NCBI GenBank assembly: GCA_964501655.1
Contig: CAZCTN010000001.1
Span: 120,060 to 184,059 of the forward strand
DNA length: 64,000 nucleotides
Direction of reading: 5' to 3'
Source of the DNA: JAAYJK01 sp964501655
GTDB taxonomy: Bacteria > Bacillota > Syntrophomonadia > Syntrophomonadales > Syntrophomonadaceae
Below the pieces are notes generated by a model. It did not search any database and was not told the DNA's origin. It worked only from the letters and a program-made list of their open reading frames with translations. Positions 8,805 to 17,902 of this stretch are shown here, piece by piece. The translations under genes and the position numbers were made by a program. The stretch's first letter is position 1. Each line of letters opens with the position of its first letter.

Positions 8805-10082
8805 ATGAACATATCCGAACTGGAACACAAAACCATTCTCGAGTTATACCAGATAGCAAGAGAAAACAATCTTACTGGCTATTCCAAACTAAGGAAAAAG
8901 GAATTGATCTTTGAAATAACCAAGGTCCTAACCAAATCTGACCAGCTGCTGCAAGCCCAGGGAGTTCTGGAGATAATGCAGGACGGCTATGGATTTCTGA
9001 GGCCTTTTGGTTATCTTCCCAGCCATGAAGATATCTATGTATCTCCATCCCAGATCAGAAAATTCGAGCTAAAAACCGGAGATAGAGTTGCCGGACAGGT
9101 CAGGCCGCCCAAGGATAATGAAAAGTTTTTCGCTCTGTTGCGAGTAGAGGAAGTTAATGGATTTCCTCCAGAAGAATCTATAAAAAGAGTTCATTTTGAC
9201 GCGCTTACTCCTCTGTATCCCACCGAAAGAATAATCCTGGAGACCAGCAGCACAGAAATATCCACCCGGGTTATAGATTTAATATCCCCGATTGGCAAAG
9301 GGCAGAGGGGGCTGATTGTAGCTCCGCCCAAAGCAGGCAAAACCATGTTGCTTCAAAATATAGCCCAGGGGATCAGCGCTAATCATCCCGAGATTGAATT
9401 ATTTATCCTGCTGGTTGACGAAAGACCGGAAGAGGTTACCGATATGCAGCGAACTACTAAAGCCGAAGTGGTTTCCTCTACCTTTGATGAACCTCCGGAA
9501 AACCATGTTAAAGTGACGGAGATGGTTCTGGAAAGGGCCAAACGGTTGGTGGAGCATAAAAGAGATGTGGTTATACTGATGGACAGTGTTACCCGATTAG
9601 CCAGGGCTCACAACCTGGTGGTACCGCCCAGCGGCCGCACCTTATCCGGGGGTATCGATCCAGCCTCACTGGATAAACCCAAGCGTTTCTTCGGAGCTGC
9701 CCGCAACATCGAAGAAGGCGGCAGTCTTACCATTATTGCTACCGCTCTGGTTGAAACCGGCTCCAGGATGGACGACGTGATATTCGAAGAATTTAAGGGT
9801 CGGGGAAATATGGACCTGTACCTGGATAGAAAACTGGCTGAGCGCAGGATATTCCCGGCTATTGACTTAAAACGTTCCGGCACCAGGAAAGAAGAATTGT
9901 TATTCACTCCGGAAGAAATGGATCTAACCTGGAATCTGCGTAATATGTTCAATGATTACAATCAAGTTGAAACCATGCAAATAATTCTTGATACCATTAA
10001 AAAAACCAAGTCCAACAAAGATTTAATCAGAGCAGCACCGATAGTATTCGGGAAGAAAGACTACGCCCATAAAGCTTACTAG
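8805..10082 (+). CDS. rho: Transcription termination factor Rho
   Basis: Hexameric RNA-dependent ATPase that ends transcription. The 425 residues begin with the Rho N-terminal helical domain, then the cold-shock-like RNA-binding domain (YGFLRPFGYLPSHEDIYVS), then the ATPase core: Walker A APPKAGKTML, LLVDERPEEVTDMQR, VILMDSVTRLARAHN and the GGIDPASLDKPKRFFG region. Good RBS (GGAAGGAGG). Followed by a strong intrinsic terminator. Confidence 0.97.
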   Translation: MNISELEHKTILELYQIARENNLTGYSKLRKKELIFEITKVLTKSDQLLQAQGVLEIMQDGYGFLRPFGYLPSHEDIYVSPSQIRKFELKTGDRVAGQVRPPKDNEKFFALLRVEEVNGFPPEESIKRVHFDALTPLYPTERIILETSSTEISTRVIDLISPIGKGQRGLIVAPPKAGKTMLLQNIAQGISANHPEIELFILLVDERPEEVTDMQRTTKAEVVSSTFDEPPENHVKVTEMVLERAKRLVEHKRDVVILMDSVTRLARAHNLVVPPSGRTLSGGIDPASLDKPKRFFGAARNIEEGGSLTIIATALVETGSRMDDVIFEEFKGRGNMDLYLDRKLAERRIFPAIDLKRSGTRKEELLFTPEEMDLTWNLRNMFNDYNQVETMQIILDTIKKTKSNKDLIRAAPIVFGKKDYAHKAY

Positions 10083-10246
10083 GCGGGTTACCCCGATAAA
10101 GCAATCGAATTGCCCTGTGGCCTTAAATATGCCTTGCACTTTTTTGCCAGCATGGTATGCTTATGGTTGCCCAAGATATAAATGGCCTTATCCGGGGAGA
10201 CCTAACTGCATTAAATGAATAAAAGCCTCCATTTATGTGAAAAATT

Positions 10247-10268
10247 AGGGTCAGTAGACCCTTTTTTT
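10247..10268 (+). terminator. Intrinsic terminator after rho
   Basis: A-GGGTC / GACCC-T stem around an AGTA loop, directly followed by seven T. It lies just upstream of the LysM/M23 gene and separates it from rho. Confidence 0.8.
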
Positions 10269-10297
10269 GTGTCTGCAGAATGAGAGGTGAAAATTAC

Positions 10298-11161
10298 GTG
10301 AAAAAGAGATGGCTAAGTTTACTGGTAATGTGCAGTCTGATGCTGAGCGGCTGTATTACTCCAGTTATGGCAGCTCTGAATCCCGGTCATTTCATTCCCT
10401 GCATCAGTGCCCAAAGTGTGCCGACCGACAGCAAAATGAAAGCATACCAGGTCAATAAAGGAGACACCCTGTGGGACATATCCCGGAAGTTCAAAGTCGA
10501 CCTGGAAACTCTGAGGATGATTAACAACCTGGATAAAAACTGCATATTATCGGTAGGACAGATTATAGACATTCCTTACAATAGATCCCGGGTATATACC
10601 ATAACCGGCGGGGATACTCTCTGGGATATTGCCGCCAGATACGATGTAGCGGTTAGTGAAATATACAATGCCAATCCGGGAATCAACCCTCACAACTTGA
10701 CCATAGGCGATAAAATAGCTGTTCCCGATAGTACCGTCAGTGTCAGCACTGCAGTGGTGCAGGCTTCCCGCAGCTACACTGGTTATACAGCGCTAATGAT
10801 GACCTGGCCGGTGACAGGCAGCATTACTTCACCCTATGGCTGGCGTGCATCCGGGTTCCATCATGGTATTGACATAGCCGGTAATATCGGCGATTCCATC
10901 CAGGCTGCAGCAGCAGGCAAAGTAATTTTTTCCGGCAGCCGGGCAGTATACGGCAAAACCGTGGTAATTGAACACCCGAATGGCAAAGAAACCGTTTATG
11001 CTCATTGCCAAAAGATACTGGTCGAAACGGATCAATATGTGGTGAAGGGACAATCCATAGCTACCATAGGTATGACCGGAAGGACTACCGGACCTCACCT
11101 GCATTTTGAGGTCAAGGAGGATGGGAAGGCGGTCAATCCTCTGCAATATCTTCGTTACTAG
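10298..11161 (+). CDS. LysM-LysM-M23 peptidase, probable lipoprotein
   Basis: Exported cell-wall endopeptidase. A positively charged signal peptide ends in LMLSGC, a lipobox-like site, so membrane anchoring is likely; an alternative cleavage after VMA is possible. Two LysM domains follow (each with KGDTLWDI or GGDTLWDI), then an M23 domain with the zinc motifs HHGIDIAG, TVYAHC and GPHLHFEV, all intact, so an active peptidase is expected. The GTG at 10298 is preferred over the ATG at 10280, because AGAGGTGA lies between them. In sporeformers such proteins act in wall or cortex remodelling; the exact role is unknown. Confidence 0.9.
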   Translation: MKKRWLSLLVMCSLMLSGCITPVMAALNPGHFIPCISAQSVPTDSKMKAYQVNKGDTLWDISRKFKVDLETLRMINNLDKNCILSVGQIIDIPYNRSRVYTITGGDTLWDIAARYDVAVSEIYNANPGINPHNLTIGDKIAVPDSTVSVSTAVVQASRSYTGYTALMMTWPVTGSITSPYGWRASGFHHGIDIAGNIGDSIQAAAAGKVIFSGSRAVYGKTVVIEHPNGKETVYAHCQKILVETDQYVVKGQSIATIGMTGRTTGPHLHFEVKEDGKAVNPLQYLRY

Positions 11162-11332
11162 GGATAGTGAGCCTCCTGAAAAGGGGCTCAGAGCGTTAAA
11201 AAAGCTGAATCTCGGCGTCATCACCTATAAGCCCCTCAATCAACGTACGCGCCTAAGCTTCCATCCAGACCTATAGGTGGATTCCTTTACCTGCCCCTTT
11301 TTTCTCGCTCTTCAGCTTATTTGACAAGCTGC

Positions 11333-11355
11333 GCCCCTGAAAAGGGGCTTTTTTT
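11333..11355 (+). terminator. Intrinsic terminator after the LysM/M23 gene
   Basis: GCCCCT / AGGGGC stem with a GAAA loop, followed by seven T. A related hairpin with the same CTGAAAAGGGGCT segment but no T-run lies at about 11167-11189, just after the M23 stop. Confidence 0.8.
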
Positions 11356-11441
11356 ATGTTCCAAGATAATATAACCTATTATACGGAGACTTATTGAAAT
11401 CATGGGGATATAACTATAGTAAAATAAGATGGGAGCAGCAG

Positions 11442-12704
11442 ATGTATATAACCTTATATGCTGACGGAGAAGGCAATTTGCTGGACTTTCCGGGAATCCA
11501 TTTGCTGGGGCGCAGTGGTTCCCAATGGCTGGAACCGGATAATCGGGAAATGATCCCTCTGCCGGGGGGAGCAACTCTGGTTACCCTGCCCGGGTATCTG
11601 CCGGTGGGATTGGATCAACAGGGAGAAATATTTTTAATCGACCAGGTTGAGGGCCAGCCTGGCTCGAGTCCGAATGCAGTTGCGGCCTTGCTGCCGCAGG
11701 GGTTTACCCGAACCATGCTGCCGGCGGCCGTGCGGCGGGATGAGAATGCTCCCTTGCCCTTGTACGGATATGCAGCGGTAGGATTTAAAAATAATAAAAT
11801 TTTCGTAGCAGCCGTCCAATCAGATGAACACAGGAAGTGGCATCCTAAAAACTATAATACCAGCGGTCTGCCAGCTAAAATCGACAGGCTGAGGAAGAAG
11901 TATCCCCGTAATCGGATATTGGAGCAGCTGGCCCGGTGTTCTCTGGAGTACGGGTGTTATACTGCTCAGAATATATTTTACCAACGCTGGGAGGGCGGGA
12001 TTCCCTCTATGATAGCCTGTAATGCTGATTGCCTGGGGTGTATTTCGGAGAACCATGGTCCCTTTGCTTCCCCCCAGAACCGATTGCTTTTTCTGCCCGA
12101 GGCCGATGAGATAGCTCAGATTGGACAGGAGCATTTGGAAAACGCCCGGGAAGCGATTATAAGTTTCGGGCAGGGGTGTGAAGGAGAACCGAGCCTGAAT
12201 GCGGCCAAACTGTCTCGGGCCATAAAAATGATCCGAAGTCAGACCGGAAAGGGCACCATCAACATGAATACCAATGCTGGATATACCCGGGGCATAAAAC
12301 AGATGTGTGATGCCGGCCTGGAATCCATGCGAGTAACCATATTTTCCTGTCGGGAAGAGAATTACCTGCGTTATCACCGTCCCAAAGACTATTCCCTGGC
12401 GGATGTTATTGGTTCCATCCGATATGCCGGGGACAAAGGGCTGAATGTATCACTAAATTTACTGGTTTTTCCCGGTTTTTCCGATCGCGAAGCAGAGATA
12501 GAGGCTCTGCTTGAATTTGTGCGGCAAAACCCCATCAACATGATACAATTAAGAAACTTGAACATAGATGCCGACTATCTGATGCAAAACATAGGCGGAG
12601 ATAGCCTGGGAATAGGGATGGATAACTATATCCAGGTGATGAGACGGGAGATACCCCTGGTCAGACTGGGATCGTATTCCCATCCCCAAGCCGGCACGGA
12701 ATAA
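11442..12704 (+). CDS. Radical SAM protein with about 190-residue N-terminal region
   Basis: Radical SAM enzyme: the iron-sulfur motif is CNADCLGC (Cys 193, 197 and 200 from the chosen start), followed by a TIM-barrel-like stretch with FGQGCEGEPSLN and NMNTNAGYTRG. The motif sits unusually far into the protein, after about 190 residues without a recognised domain, with DFPGIHLLGRSG near its start. The substrate is unknown. The ATG at 11442 follows GGGAG at good spacing; the frame is open 16 codons upstream. It precedes the YhaM-like gene by 25 bases, so the two are probably in one operon. Confidence 0.85.
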   Translation: MYITLYADGEGNLLDFPGIHLLGRSGSQWLEPDNREMIPLPGGATLVTLPGYLPVGLDQQGEIFLIDQVEGQPGSSPNAVAALLPQGFTRTMLPAAVRRDENAPLPLYGYAAVGFKNNKIFVAAVQSDEHRKWHPKNYNTSGLPAKIDRLRKKYPRNRILEQLARCSLEYGCYTAQNIFYQRWEGGIPSMIACNADCLGCISENHGPFASPQNRLLFLPEADEIAQIGQEHLENAREAIISFGQGCEGEPSLNAAKLSRAIKMIRSQTGKGTINMNTNAGYTRGIKQMCDAGLESMRVTIFSCREENYLRYHRPKDYSLADVIGSIRYAGDKGLNVSLNLLVFPGFSDREAEIEALLEFVRQNPINMIQLRNLNIDADYLMQNIGGDSLGIGMDNYIQVMRREIPLVRLGSYSHPQAGTE

Positions 12705-12729
12705 AGGATTATAAAGGAGCAGGAGAACA

Positions 12730-13716
12730 TTGCAAAACAAAGGACCATTTACCATCAAGGAGATGAAAGCCCTTCCAGCCGGAACCCAGTTCTGGGGCAA
12801 GTATCTGGTGCAGGACAAGAGTATACGCAAGACCCGGGAAGGCAAGAATATTACTCATCTTAAAATAAGCGACCGAAGCGGAGAAATGAAAGCGGTAGTA
12901 TGGGACAGCTGTCAGCTGGCCGGGGTATTGGAAACCGGAGTGGTTATTGGGCTGTTGGGGGATGTGGGCGTATACAACCAGCAGATGCAGGTTACCGCCA
13001 AGCGGATAAAGGTGTTGGAAGAAGAGCCTTACCCATATATGAAGAGCCCGGGCCGCAACGTTCAGGAGCTAAAGGCGGACCTGGAGGGGAAAATAGCCAG
13101 TTTAGCCGATCCCTACATGAAAATGCTTCTGGACCGGGTATTCACGGCCGAGCTATGGGAGGATTTCTCTGCTGCCCCAGCTGCCAAAGTAATACACCAT
13201 AATTATAGCGGAGGTCTGATTGAACACACTCTAATTGTGAGCGAGCTATGCGATAAAGCCGCAGGATTATATCCCTCAATTAACCGGGATTTGATGATAA
13301 CCGGAGCTATACTGCATGATATAGGTAAAATTCAGGAATTCCATATCGATGTTTTTCCGGATTATACAGAGATTGGGAAGCTGGTTGGACATATTATCCT
13401 GGGTTATGAATTGATATCCCGGGAGATTGCCGCAATGAGAACCGAAGGCTTGACCTTTCCGGATTTGCTGGAAAAGACCTTGAAGAACATGCTGCTGTCG
13501 CACCACGGCAGCCTGGAGTTTGGTTCTCCGGTGCTTCCCCTGTCTCCTGAAGCATTGTTGCTGCATGCGATGGATGACCTGGATGCCAAGTTATATGTAT
13601 TCTTCAATAAAATCAAGGAACATGAAGAATATGACAACCCTTTTACCCCTTATGACACCTTTCATGAACAGCAATTTTATACCTTGCGTTATCGCTATGA
13701 TGATAAGAAAGAATAA
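12730..13716 (+). CDS. yhaM: 3'-5' exoribonuclease, YhaM family (OB-fold + HD)
   Basis: Resembles YhaM: an N-terminal OB-fold nucleic-acid-binding domain (THLKISDRSGEMKAVVWDS) followed by a metal-dependent HD domain with H in IEHTLIVSEL, HD in AILHDIGKIQEF and further His in MLLSHHGSLEFGSP. At 328 residues it is slightly longer than the roughly 315 usual. TTG start. It acts in the cytoplasm on RNA ends. Converges with ybjQ across a 16/14-base imperfect inverted repeat. Confidence 0.9.
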   Translation: MQNKGPFTIKEMKALPAGTQFWGKYLVQDKSIRKTREGKNITHLKISDRSGEMKAVVWDSCQLAGVLETGVVIGLLGDVGVYNQQMQVTAKRIKVLEEEPYPYMKSPGRNVQELKADLEGKIASLADPYMKMLLDRVFTAELWEDFSAAPAAKVIHHNYSGGLIEHTLIVSELCDKAAGLYPSINRDLMITGAILHDIGKIQEFHIDVFPDYTEIGKLVGHIILGYELISREIAAMRTEGLTFPDLLEKTLKNMLLSHHGSLEFGSPVLPLSPEALLLHAMDDLDAKLYVFFNKIKEHEEYDNPFTPYDTFHEQQFYTLRYRYDDKKE

Positions 13717-13731
13717 AAACCCCGATGATGG

Positions 13732-13795
13732 CCCCTGGGTCCCCGGCAACAGTATCGTTAATTCCGATTCTGGCCAAATAAGCCGGGGACAGGGG
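13732..13795. repeat. Inverted repeat between convergent genes
   Basis: CCCCTGGGTCCCCGGC (13732-13747) is complementary to GCCGGGGACAGGGG (13782-13795) apart from a two-base bulge; the loop is 34 bases. No clear T-run on either side. Could be a bidirectional terminator or a REP-like element. Confidence 0.6.
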
Positions 13796-13807
13796 TCGGA
13801 AAGAAGA

Positions 13808-14128
13808 CTACTCTTTTTCTAGTTTGACTGCGGTTCCGTAAGCCAGAAATTCTGCGGCCCCGCTCATTATCTGAGAACTGACAAAGCGCATGCCGATAAT
13901 GGCATCAGCTCCAAGTTTATCCGCCTGTTCAATCATCCTGCCGATGGCTTCTTCCCGAGACTCTTCCAATAGTTCACTGTAACCCCTTAACTCACCTCCA
14001 ACCAGGGATTTCAGCCCCGCTCCGATATCCTTTCCCAGATGTTTGGAACGTATGCAGCTGCCCTTAACCAGACCCGCAATAGCCATGGTCTTATAGCCGG
14101 GCACATTTTCTCCGGTAGTAATAATCAT
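13808..14128 (-). CDS. YbjQ/UPF0145 family protein
   Basis: Small (106-residue) cytosolic protein of the YbjQ family, which forms homopentamers and has no established reaction. Family segments seen: GLVKGSCIRSKHLGKDI, GELRGYSELLEESREEA and ADAIIGMRF. On the - strand the ATG at 14128 is 8 bases after AAAGGAGG; the TTG one codon earlier is closer than optimal. It stands alone between yhaM and the ABC cassette. Confidence 0.88.
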   Translation of the reverse strand: MIITTGENVPGYKTMAIAGLVKGSCIRSKHLGKDIGAGLKSLVGGELRGYSELLEESREEAIGRMIEQADKLGADAIIGMRFVSSQIMSGAAEFLAYGTAVKLEKE

Positions 14129-14280
14129 CAAGTACTCCTCCTTTAACTGTGTCCATTAGGACCAGGTATTCTGCCTAACAATTCTTCCTTGTTGATCAAT
14201 ATTCAGCCCGCGGTCTCAAGCCAGCCAAATTCATGACTTGCGTGGCCGAACCTATCCTGGCAGCCGACCGGGATGACAGG

Positions 14281-15069
14281 CTAAAAATCCTTTTGGCGGT
14301 ATATCCGCCAGCTCAAGGTTAACAGGGCGTAAGAGGCCAGTATTAACACCAGCACAGAGACGTAATGAAGGCCATTGCCAATAAAAATATCGAAGCCGGT
14401 CATGTAACGAAAAAGATAAAGATCAGCCAGATGGCTGCTCAAGCCCGGGAGAGACAAGAAAACCAACATAATTATGGACGCTATTATCGGTTTTATTACA
14501 TCCCCGGACAACACAGAAAATAATACCATCGCTGCATAGAGGAAAATTGCCGCCGCACCCATCTGCAGCAGGTATGAACCGGCCATTGACCAGGTATAGT
14601 AATAAACGGAATCGGATCCCAGCACCAATGGCAGGAAACAGCCTTCGCTTACCAAGAGCAACAGCAGAATACTCCCGGCCAGAGTTTTACTGGTGAATAT
14701 CTGGCGACGGGTGAAATTACTGAGAAGAAAACTTATAGTTTGCTGTTCAGTTTCCCGGGCAAACGAAGAAAAGCCCAGGAGAATAGAACTCAGAATTATT
14801 ATCTGATATAGATTTTTCCCCAGCCATTGTGACCACAGATAGAAGTCCATGTCATTTAAAATCATACTTAGCTGTTGAATCAGAGCAGCAGTATCCATAT
14901 ACTGGCTTAAAGGGGATGTCTCCAAACCTTCTGTAATCATATCAATATCCAACCAAGAAATGAAAAAATCATAGTATAGCAGGATGAAATAACCGGTAAC
15001 GGCAATCAGCACGAATAGCAGCAGAAAGCGAGTTTTCAGTTCCAAAACTTCTTTAGCGAATAAACTCAT
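14281..15069 (-). CDS. ABC-2-type transporter permease
   Basis: A 262-residue protein with about six hydrophobic spans and a large extracytoplasmic loop after the first, the arrangement of BcrB/ABC-2-type permeases. It contains SFARETEQQTISFLLSNF after the second span, a coupling region seen in this class. Start overlaps the ATPase stop by ATGA. With the ATPase and GntR regulator it forms a three-gene cassette like Bacillus ytr-type operons, which respond to wall-active compounds; the transported substrate is unknown. Confidence 0.88.
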   Translation of the reverse strand: MSLFAKEVLELKTRFLLLFVLIAVTGYFILLYYDFFISWLDIDMITEGLETSPLSQYMDTAALIQQLSMILNDMDFYLWSQWLGKNLYQIIILSSILLGFSSFARETEQQTISFLLSNFTRRQIFTSKTLAGSILLLLLVSEGCFLPLVLGSDSVYYYTWSMAGSYLLQMGAAAIFLYAAMVLFSVLSGDVIKPIIASIIMLVFLSLPGLSSHLADLYLFRYMTGFDIFIGNGLHYVSVLVLILASYALLTLSWRIYRQKDF

Positions 15070-15941
15070 AATGATATCTCCTCACCTTCATTGACTGCCA
15101 GAAATAAGTCTTTCAAGTTTACATCATATACCTCCAGGGATTCATTGAAAGAATTCCGGGCCCATGCATCACCCTGGCACAAATACATGTCTTGATGACC
15201 ACGCCGCCTCCGGGTCAATATGCGGTAGGCCGGCCCCGGGGCCGGAGACCAGTGCATATCTGGGGGAACCACTACCATAAACAAGGAGGATTTCAGATCA
15301 TCCAGGGAATCATGCAGTATCATCTGCCCATCCTTGATGATAGCTATGATATCTGCTGCTTCCTCTACTTCTGATAGTTGATGGGAGGAGAAAAGCACCG
15401 TCTTTCCTTCCTGACAGGAAAGTTTAACCTGCTCCAGCATTCTTTCCTGTACCATTGGATCCAATCCCCGGGAAGGTTCGTCCAGAATAATATACGGAAC
15501 GTCTTTGGCAAAAGCAATAATAGCGTATAAACAAGTCTTTTCTCCATACGACAGCGTGCTGATCTTCTTGCCCATTTCCACCGGAAATACTTCGAGAAGT
15601 TTTTTTGCTTTGTGGTGGTTCCAGCCGGGGATCACCGAGGAAGAAAACTTCAACATTCCGCCGGCACTCATATTCGGATACAGATTTTTGTATTCCGGCA
15701 TATAACTGACATTGCGGACAATAAATTCGGCCCCAGGAGAAGAGTTTGAGCTCCAGGCAACCGTGCCGGAATCCGGATAAACAATAGCCAGGATAAGTTT
15801 AATGAGAGTAGTCTTACCAGCTCCGTTGGCACCCAGTAATCCCAGAATACTTCCCTCTTCCAGGGAAAACCCATTGACCTGGAGTCTAAAGCCGCTTTTG
15901 GGATAGGTCTTGATGATGTTTTCCATTTTCAGGACTGGCAT
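15066..15941 (-). CDS. ABC transporter ATP-binding protein
   Basis: Nucleotide-binding subunit: Walker A LLGANGAGKTTLIK, Q-loop region, a signature reading TLSYGEKT (the usual LSGGQ is altered to LSYGE), Walker B YIILDEPSRGLDP, then SSHQLSEVEEAAD with the switch His. It resembles BcrA/CcmA-type ATPases paired with ABC-2 permeases. Its start follows GGAGGTGATGAAG and overlaps the end of the regulator gene by 13 bases. Confidence 0.93.
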   Translation of the reverse strand: MPVLKMENIIKTYPKSGFRLQVNGFSLEEGSILGLLGANGAGKTTLIKLILAIVYPDSGTVAWSSNSSPGAEFIVRNVSYMPEYKNLYPNMSAGGMLKFSSSVIPGWNHHKAKKLLEVFPVEMGKKISTLSYGEKTCLYAIIAFAKDVPYIILDEPSRGLDPMVQERMLEQVKLSCQEGKTVLFSSHQLSEVEEAADIIAIIKDGQMILHDSLDDLKSSLFMVVVPPDMHWSPAPGPAYRILTRRRRGHQDMYLCQGDAWARNSFNESLEVYDVNLKDLFLAVNEGEEISL

Positions 15942-16333
15942 TCTTCATCACCTCCGTATATTTCCCGGACAGTTGCGGTAAACAATTTGATTAAACTGCT
16001 GCGGGGAAGATTGAAGGTTCGGGACAGATAAATGACCCTTTGCAGTTCCGGAAGTATTGCATCCAAAGCCTTTTCTTCACGAGTAGTTGGTACGGTTTCC
16101 GCAATAAAACTGCCAATTCCCGCCCGCGAATAGATCAAACCCTGGTTTTCCAATTCCCGATAGGCACGAGCCGCGGTATTGGGGTTCACATTCAATTCCC
16201 GCGCTAATTCCCGTATGGAAGGAAGGGGATCATGCGCCTTTAATCTGCCGCGGATAATCCCGATCTTGAAATTGTTCAAAATCTGCTGGTAAACTGGCAG
16301 GCCGGAATGATAATCCAGCTTAAACCACAGCAC
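15929..16333 (-). CDS. GntR-family repressor, YtrA subfamily
   Basis: Transcription regulator with an N-terminal winged helix (LPVYQQILNNFKIGIIRGRL, PSIRELARELNVNPNTAARAYREL) and a short C-terminal tail (about 135 residues in all), the YtrA-like size with no large ligand domain. The GTG at 16333 is preferred because AGGGTGG lies 8 bases upstream; the frame opens at 16345. A perfect palindrome overlapping its own promoter -10 suggests autorepression of the ABC cassette. Confidence 0.9.
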   Translation of the reverse strand: MLWFKLDYHSGLPVYQQILNNFKIGIIRGRLKAHDPLPSIRELARELNVNPNTAARAYRELENQGLIYSRAGIGSFIAETVPTTREEKALDAILPELQRVIYLSRTFNLPRSSLIKLFTATVREIYGGDEECQS

Positions 16334-16358
16334 ATAATACACCACCCTAAAACCTTAA

Positions 16359-16379
16359 TGTACTAACTATGATAGTACA
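16359..16379. promoter_or_regulatory. Probable GntR operator
   Basis: Perfect inverted repeat TGTACTA-N7-TAGTACA. It overlaps the -10 element of the - strand promoter for the GntR-ABC operon, the position expected for a repressor site. Confidence 0.75.
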
Positions 16380-16397
16380 CTTAAGGCGCGAGGTCAA
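16369..16397 (-). promoter_or_regulatory. Sigma-A-type promoter of the GntR-ABC operon
   Basis: On the - strand, TTGACC (16392-16397), a 17-base spacer and TATCAT (16369-16374). The expected start is near 16362, about 29 bases upstream of the GntR start codon. Confidence 0.75.
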
Positions 16398-16422
16398 GCC
16401 GAGGAGGAGGTACAATATCTCC

Positions 16423-16451
16423 TTGTATTTTACGGTTTTTATTGATATAAT
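16423..16451 (+). promoter_or_regulatory. Sigma-A-type promoter of rpmE
   Basis: TTGTAT, a 17-base spacer and TATAAT, about 80 bases upstream of rpmE and divergent from the GntR promoter. Confidence 0.7.
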
Positions 16452-16530
16452 CTTTTTTGCAGTTTGTTTGGCTGCTAATGGATAGTAATTCTGGCATTAA
16501 GATAAATGCAGCCTGAAAAGAGGTGAAATT

Positions 16531-16734
16531 GTGAAGGAAAAGATACACCCTGAATACTTCAAGGCTACAGCTCGGTGCGCCTGTGGTAATGAATTCGAGG
16601 TTGGGTCAACCAGAGAAAGCATCCGAGTAGAGATTTGCTCAAAATGCCACCCCTTTTATACAGGTAATAAAGGCAGAGTAGTAGACACCACAGGAAGAGT
16701 AGAGCGTTTCAAGAGAAAGTACGGTTTGCAGTAA
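16531..16734 (+). CDS. rpmE: 50S ribosomal protein L31, zinc-binding form
   Basis: Ribosomal protein L31 of 67 residues. It carries the four Cys of the zinc-ribbon (C+) form, in CACGNEF and CSKCHPFYTG. GTG start after AAGAGGTGA. It has its own promoter and terminator, so it is probably a single-gene unit. The rho-rpmE neighbourhood is common in Firmicutes, though here about 6 kb of other genes lie between them. Confidence 0.97.
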   Translation: MKEKIHPEYFKATARCACGNEFEVGSTRESIRVEICSKCHPFYTGNKGRVVDTTGRVERFKRKYGLQ

Positions 16735-16736
16735 TC

Positions 16737-16766
16737 AATAGCAGGGGCGGAAGTTCCTGCTATTTT
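16737..16766 (+). terminator. Intrinsic terminator after rpmE
   Basis: Nine-base stem AATAGCAGG / CCTGCTATT ending in a short T-run, 3 bases after the rpmE stop. Confidence 0.8.
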
Positions 16767-16954
16767 GCTATAAATAGGCAATATCTCTTTTCCGCTTCTC
16801 TAAGGGGGGGCTAATATTAATCAGCCGGCGGCGGGTTCCGGCCCCTGGACTGGCAGTTGACACTGCTCCGCAGTCGCTTCCTTCCATATTTTAGCCCGGC
16901 GAAGCCCAATGTGGTGCTCGAAGAGTATACTACGCTTAAGCAAGGTGGTTTTTA

Positions 16955-17860
16955 ATGAGTAATAACTTCCAATACGGCGGCATGGCGGTACTTGAAGGAA
17001 TAATGATGCGGGGCCCCCGCCAGACCGCTCTGGCCGTGAGAAAGAGTGATGGTACAATTCACCTGGAGACTGAGGACAACAGCACACTGGTTAAACGTTT
17101 TCCTTTTTTGAAATGGCCATTGATACGAGGTGCCTATATATTGATTGAGTCCATGGTAGTTGGCATACGGATGCTAAACACTTCTGCAAATCTGGCCCTG
17201 GAAGAAGAGGAAGAAGAACTGAGTTTATGGGAAATAATAATAACCATGACCATTTCTCTGGGACTGGCTGTTCTGCTGTTTATGGTGCTCCCAACCGCTA
17301 TTGTTCACTATACCCAGCATTACCTGGGAGGAATAGTGCTGCAGAATATTGCAGAAGGATTTCTGCGGATCTTTTTCTTTTTGAGCTACGTTTATTTAAT
17401 ATCCAGGATGCCTGACATCGCCAGGGTTTTTATGTATCATGGCGCCGAACACCAGGCTATTTTTACCCACGAAAATGGAGAAGCTCTGACTATAGAGAAT
17501 GCCCGAAAATATCCCCCCCTGCATCCGCGCTGCGGCACTGCTTTCTTATTGATAGTAATGGTGGCAGCTATATTGGTATTTGTCTTGCTGGGAGAAGGCA
17601 GCCTTACCTATCGTATATGGAGCAGATTGGCGGTATTGCCGGTTGTGGCTGGAATTAGCTACGAGTTTCTCAAGTTTAGCGGCAGGTATTATCAGGACCG
17701 CGGGCTGAAATTTATGATTGCGCCAGGCCTGTGGCTGCAGAAGCTTACTACCCGCCCACCGGAGGATGCACAGTTGGAGGTAGCTATTACGGCCTTGAAG
17801 GCGGTGCTGGAGAATCCGGAGAATAGCAACAGCCAGAGCCAGGAAGGATTAGTTTATTAA
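16955..17860 (+). CDS. DUF1385/YqhQ-like membrane protein
   Basis: Conserved Firmicutes membrane protein of unknown reaction. Seen: YGGMAVLEGIMMRGP at the N-terminus (a hallmark of the family), RGAYILIESM, several membrane spans (about 93-120, 130-155, 195-220, 225-245), and the YHGAEHQAIFTHENGE and HPRCGTAFLLIV motifs between them. The His/Glu/Cys-rich motifs suggest a metal site or enzyme (inference). Located upstream of prfA-prmC-tsaC, as in many Clostridia. Confidence 0.9.
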   Translation: MSNNFQYGGMAVLEGIMMRGPRQTALAVRKSDGTIHLETEDNSTLVKRFPFLKWPLIRGAYILIESMVVGIRMLNTSANLALEEEEEELSLWEIIITMTISLGLAVLLFMVLPTAIVHYTQHYLGGIVLQNIAEGFLRIFFFLSYVYLISRMPDIARVFMYHGAEHQAIFTHENGEALTIENARKYPPLHPRCGTAFLLIVMVAAILVFVLLGEGSLTYRIWSRLAVLPVVAGISYEFLKFSGRYYQDRGLKFMIAPGLWLQKLTTRPPEDAQLEVAITALKAVLENPENSNSQSQEGLVY

Positions 17861-17902
17861 ACCAGAACATAAGCATGAAAGTTTATTGCGGGAGGTAGGA
17901 TC

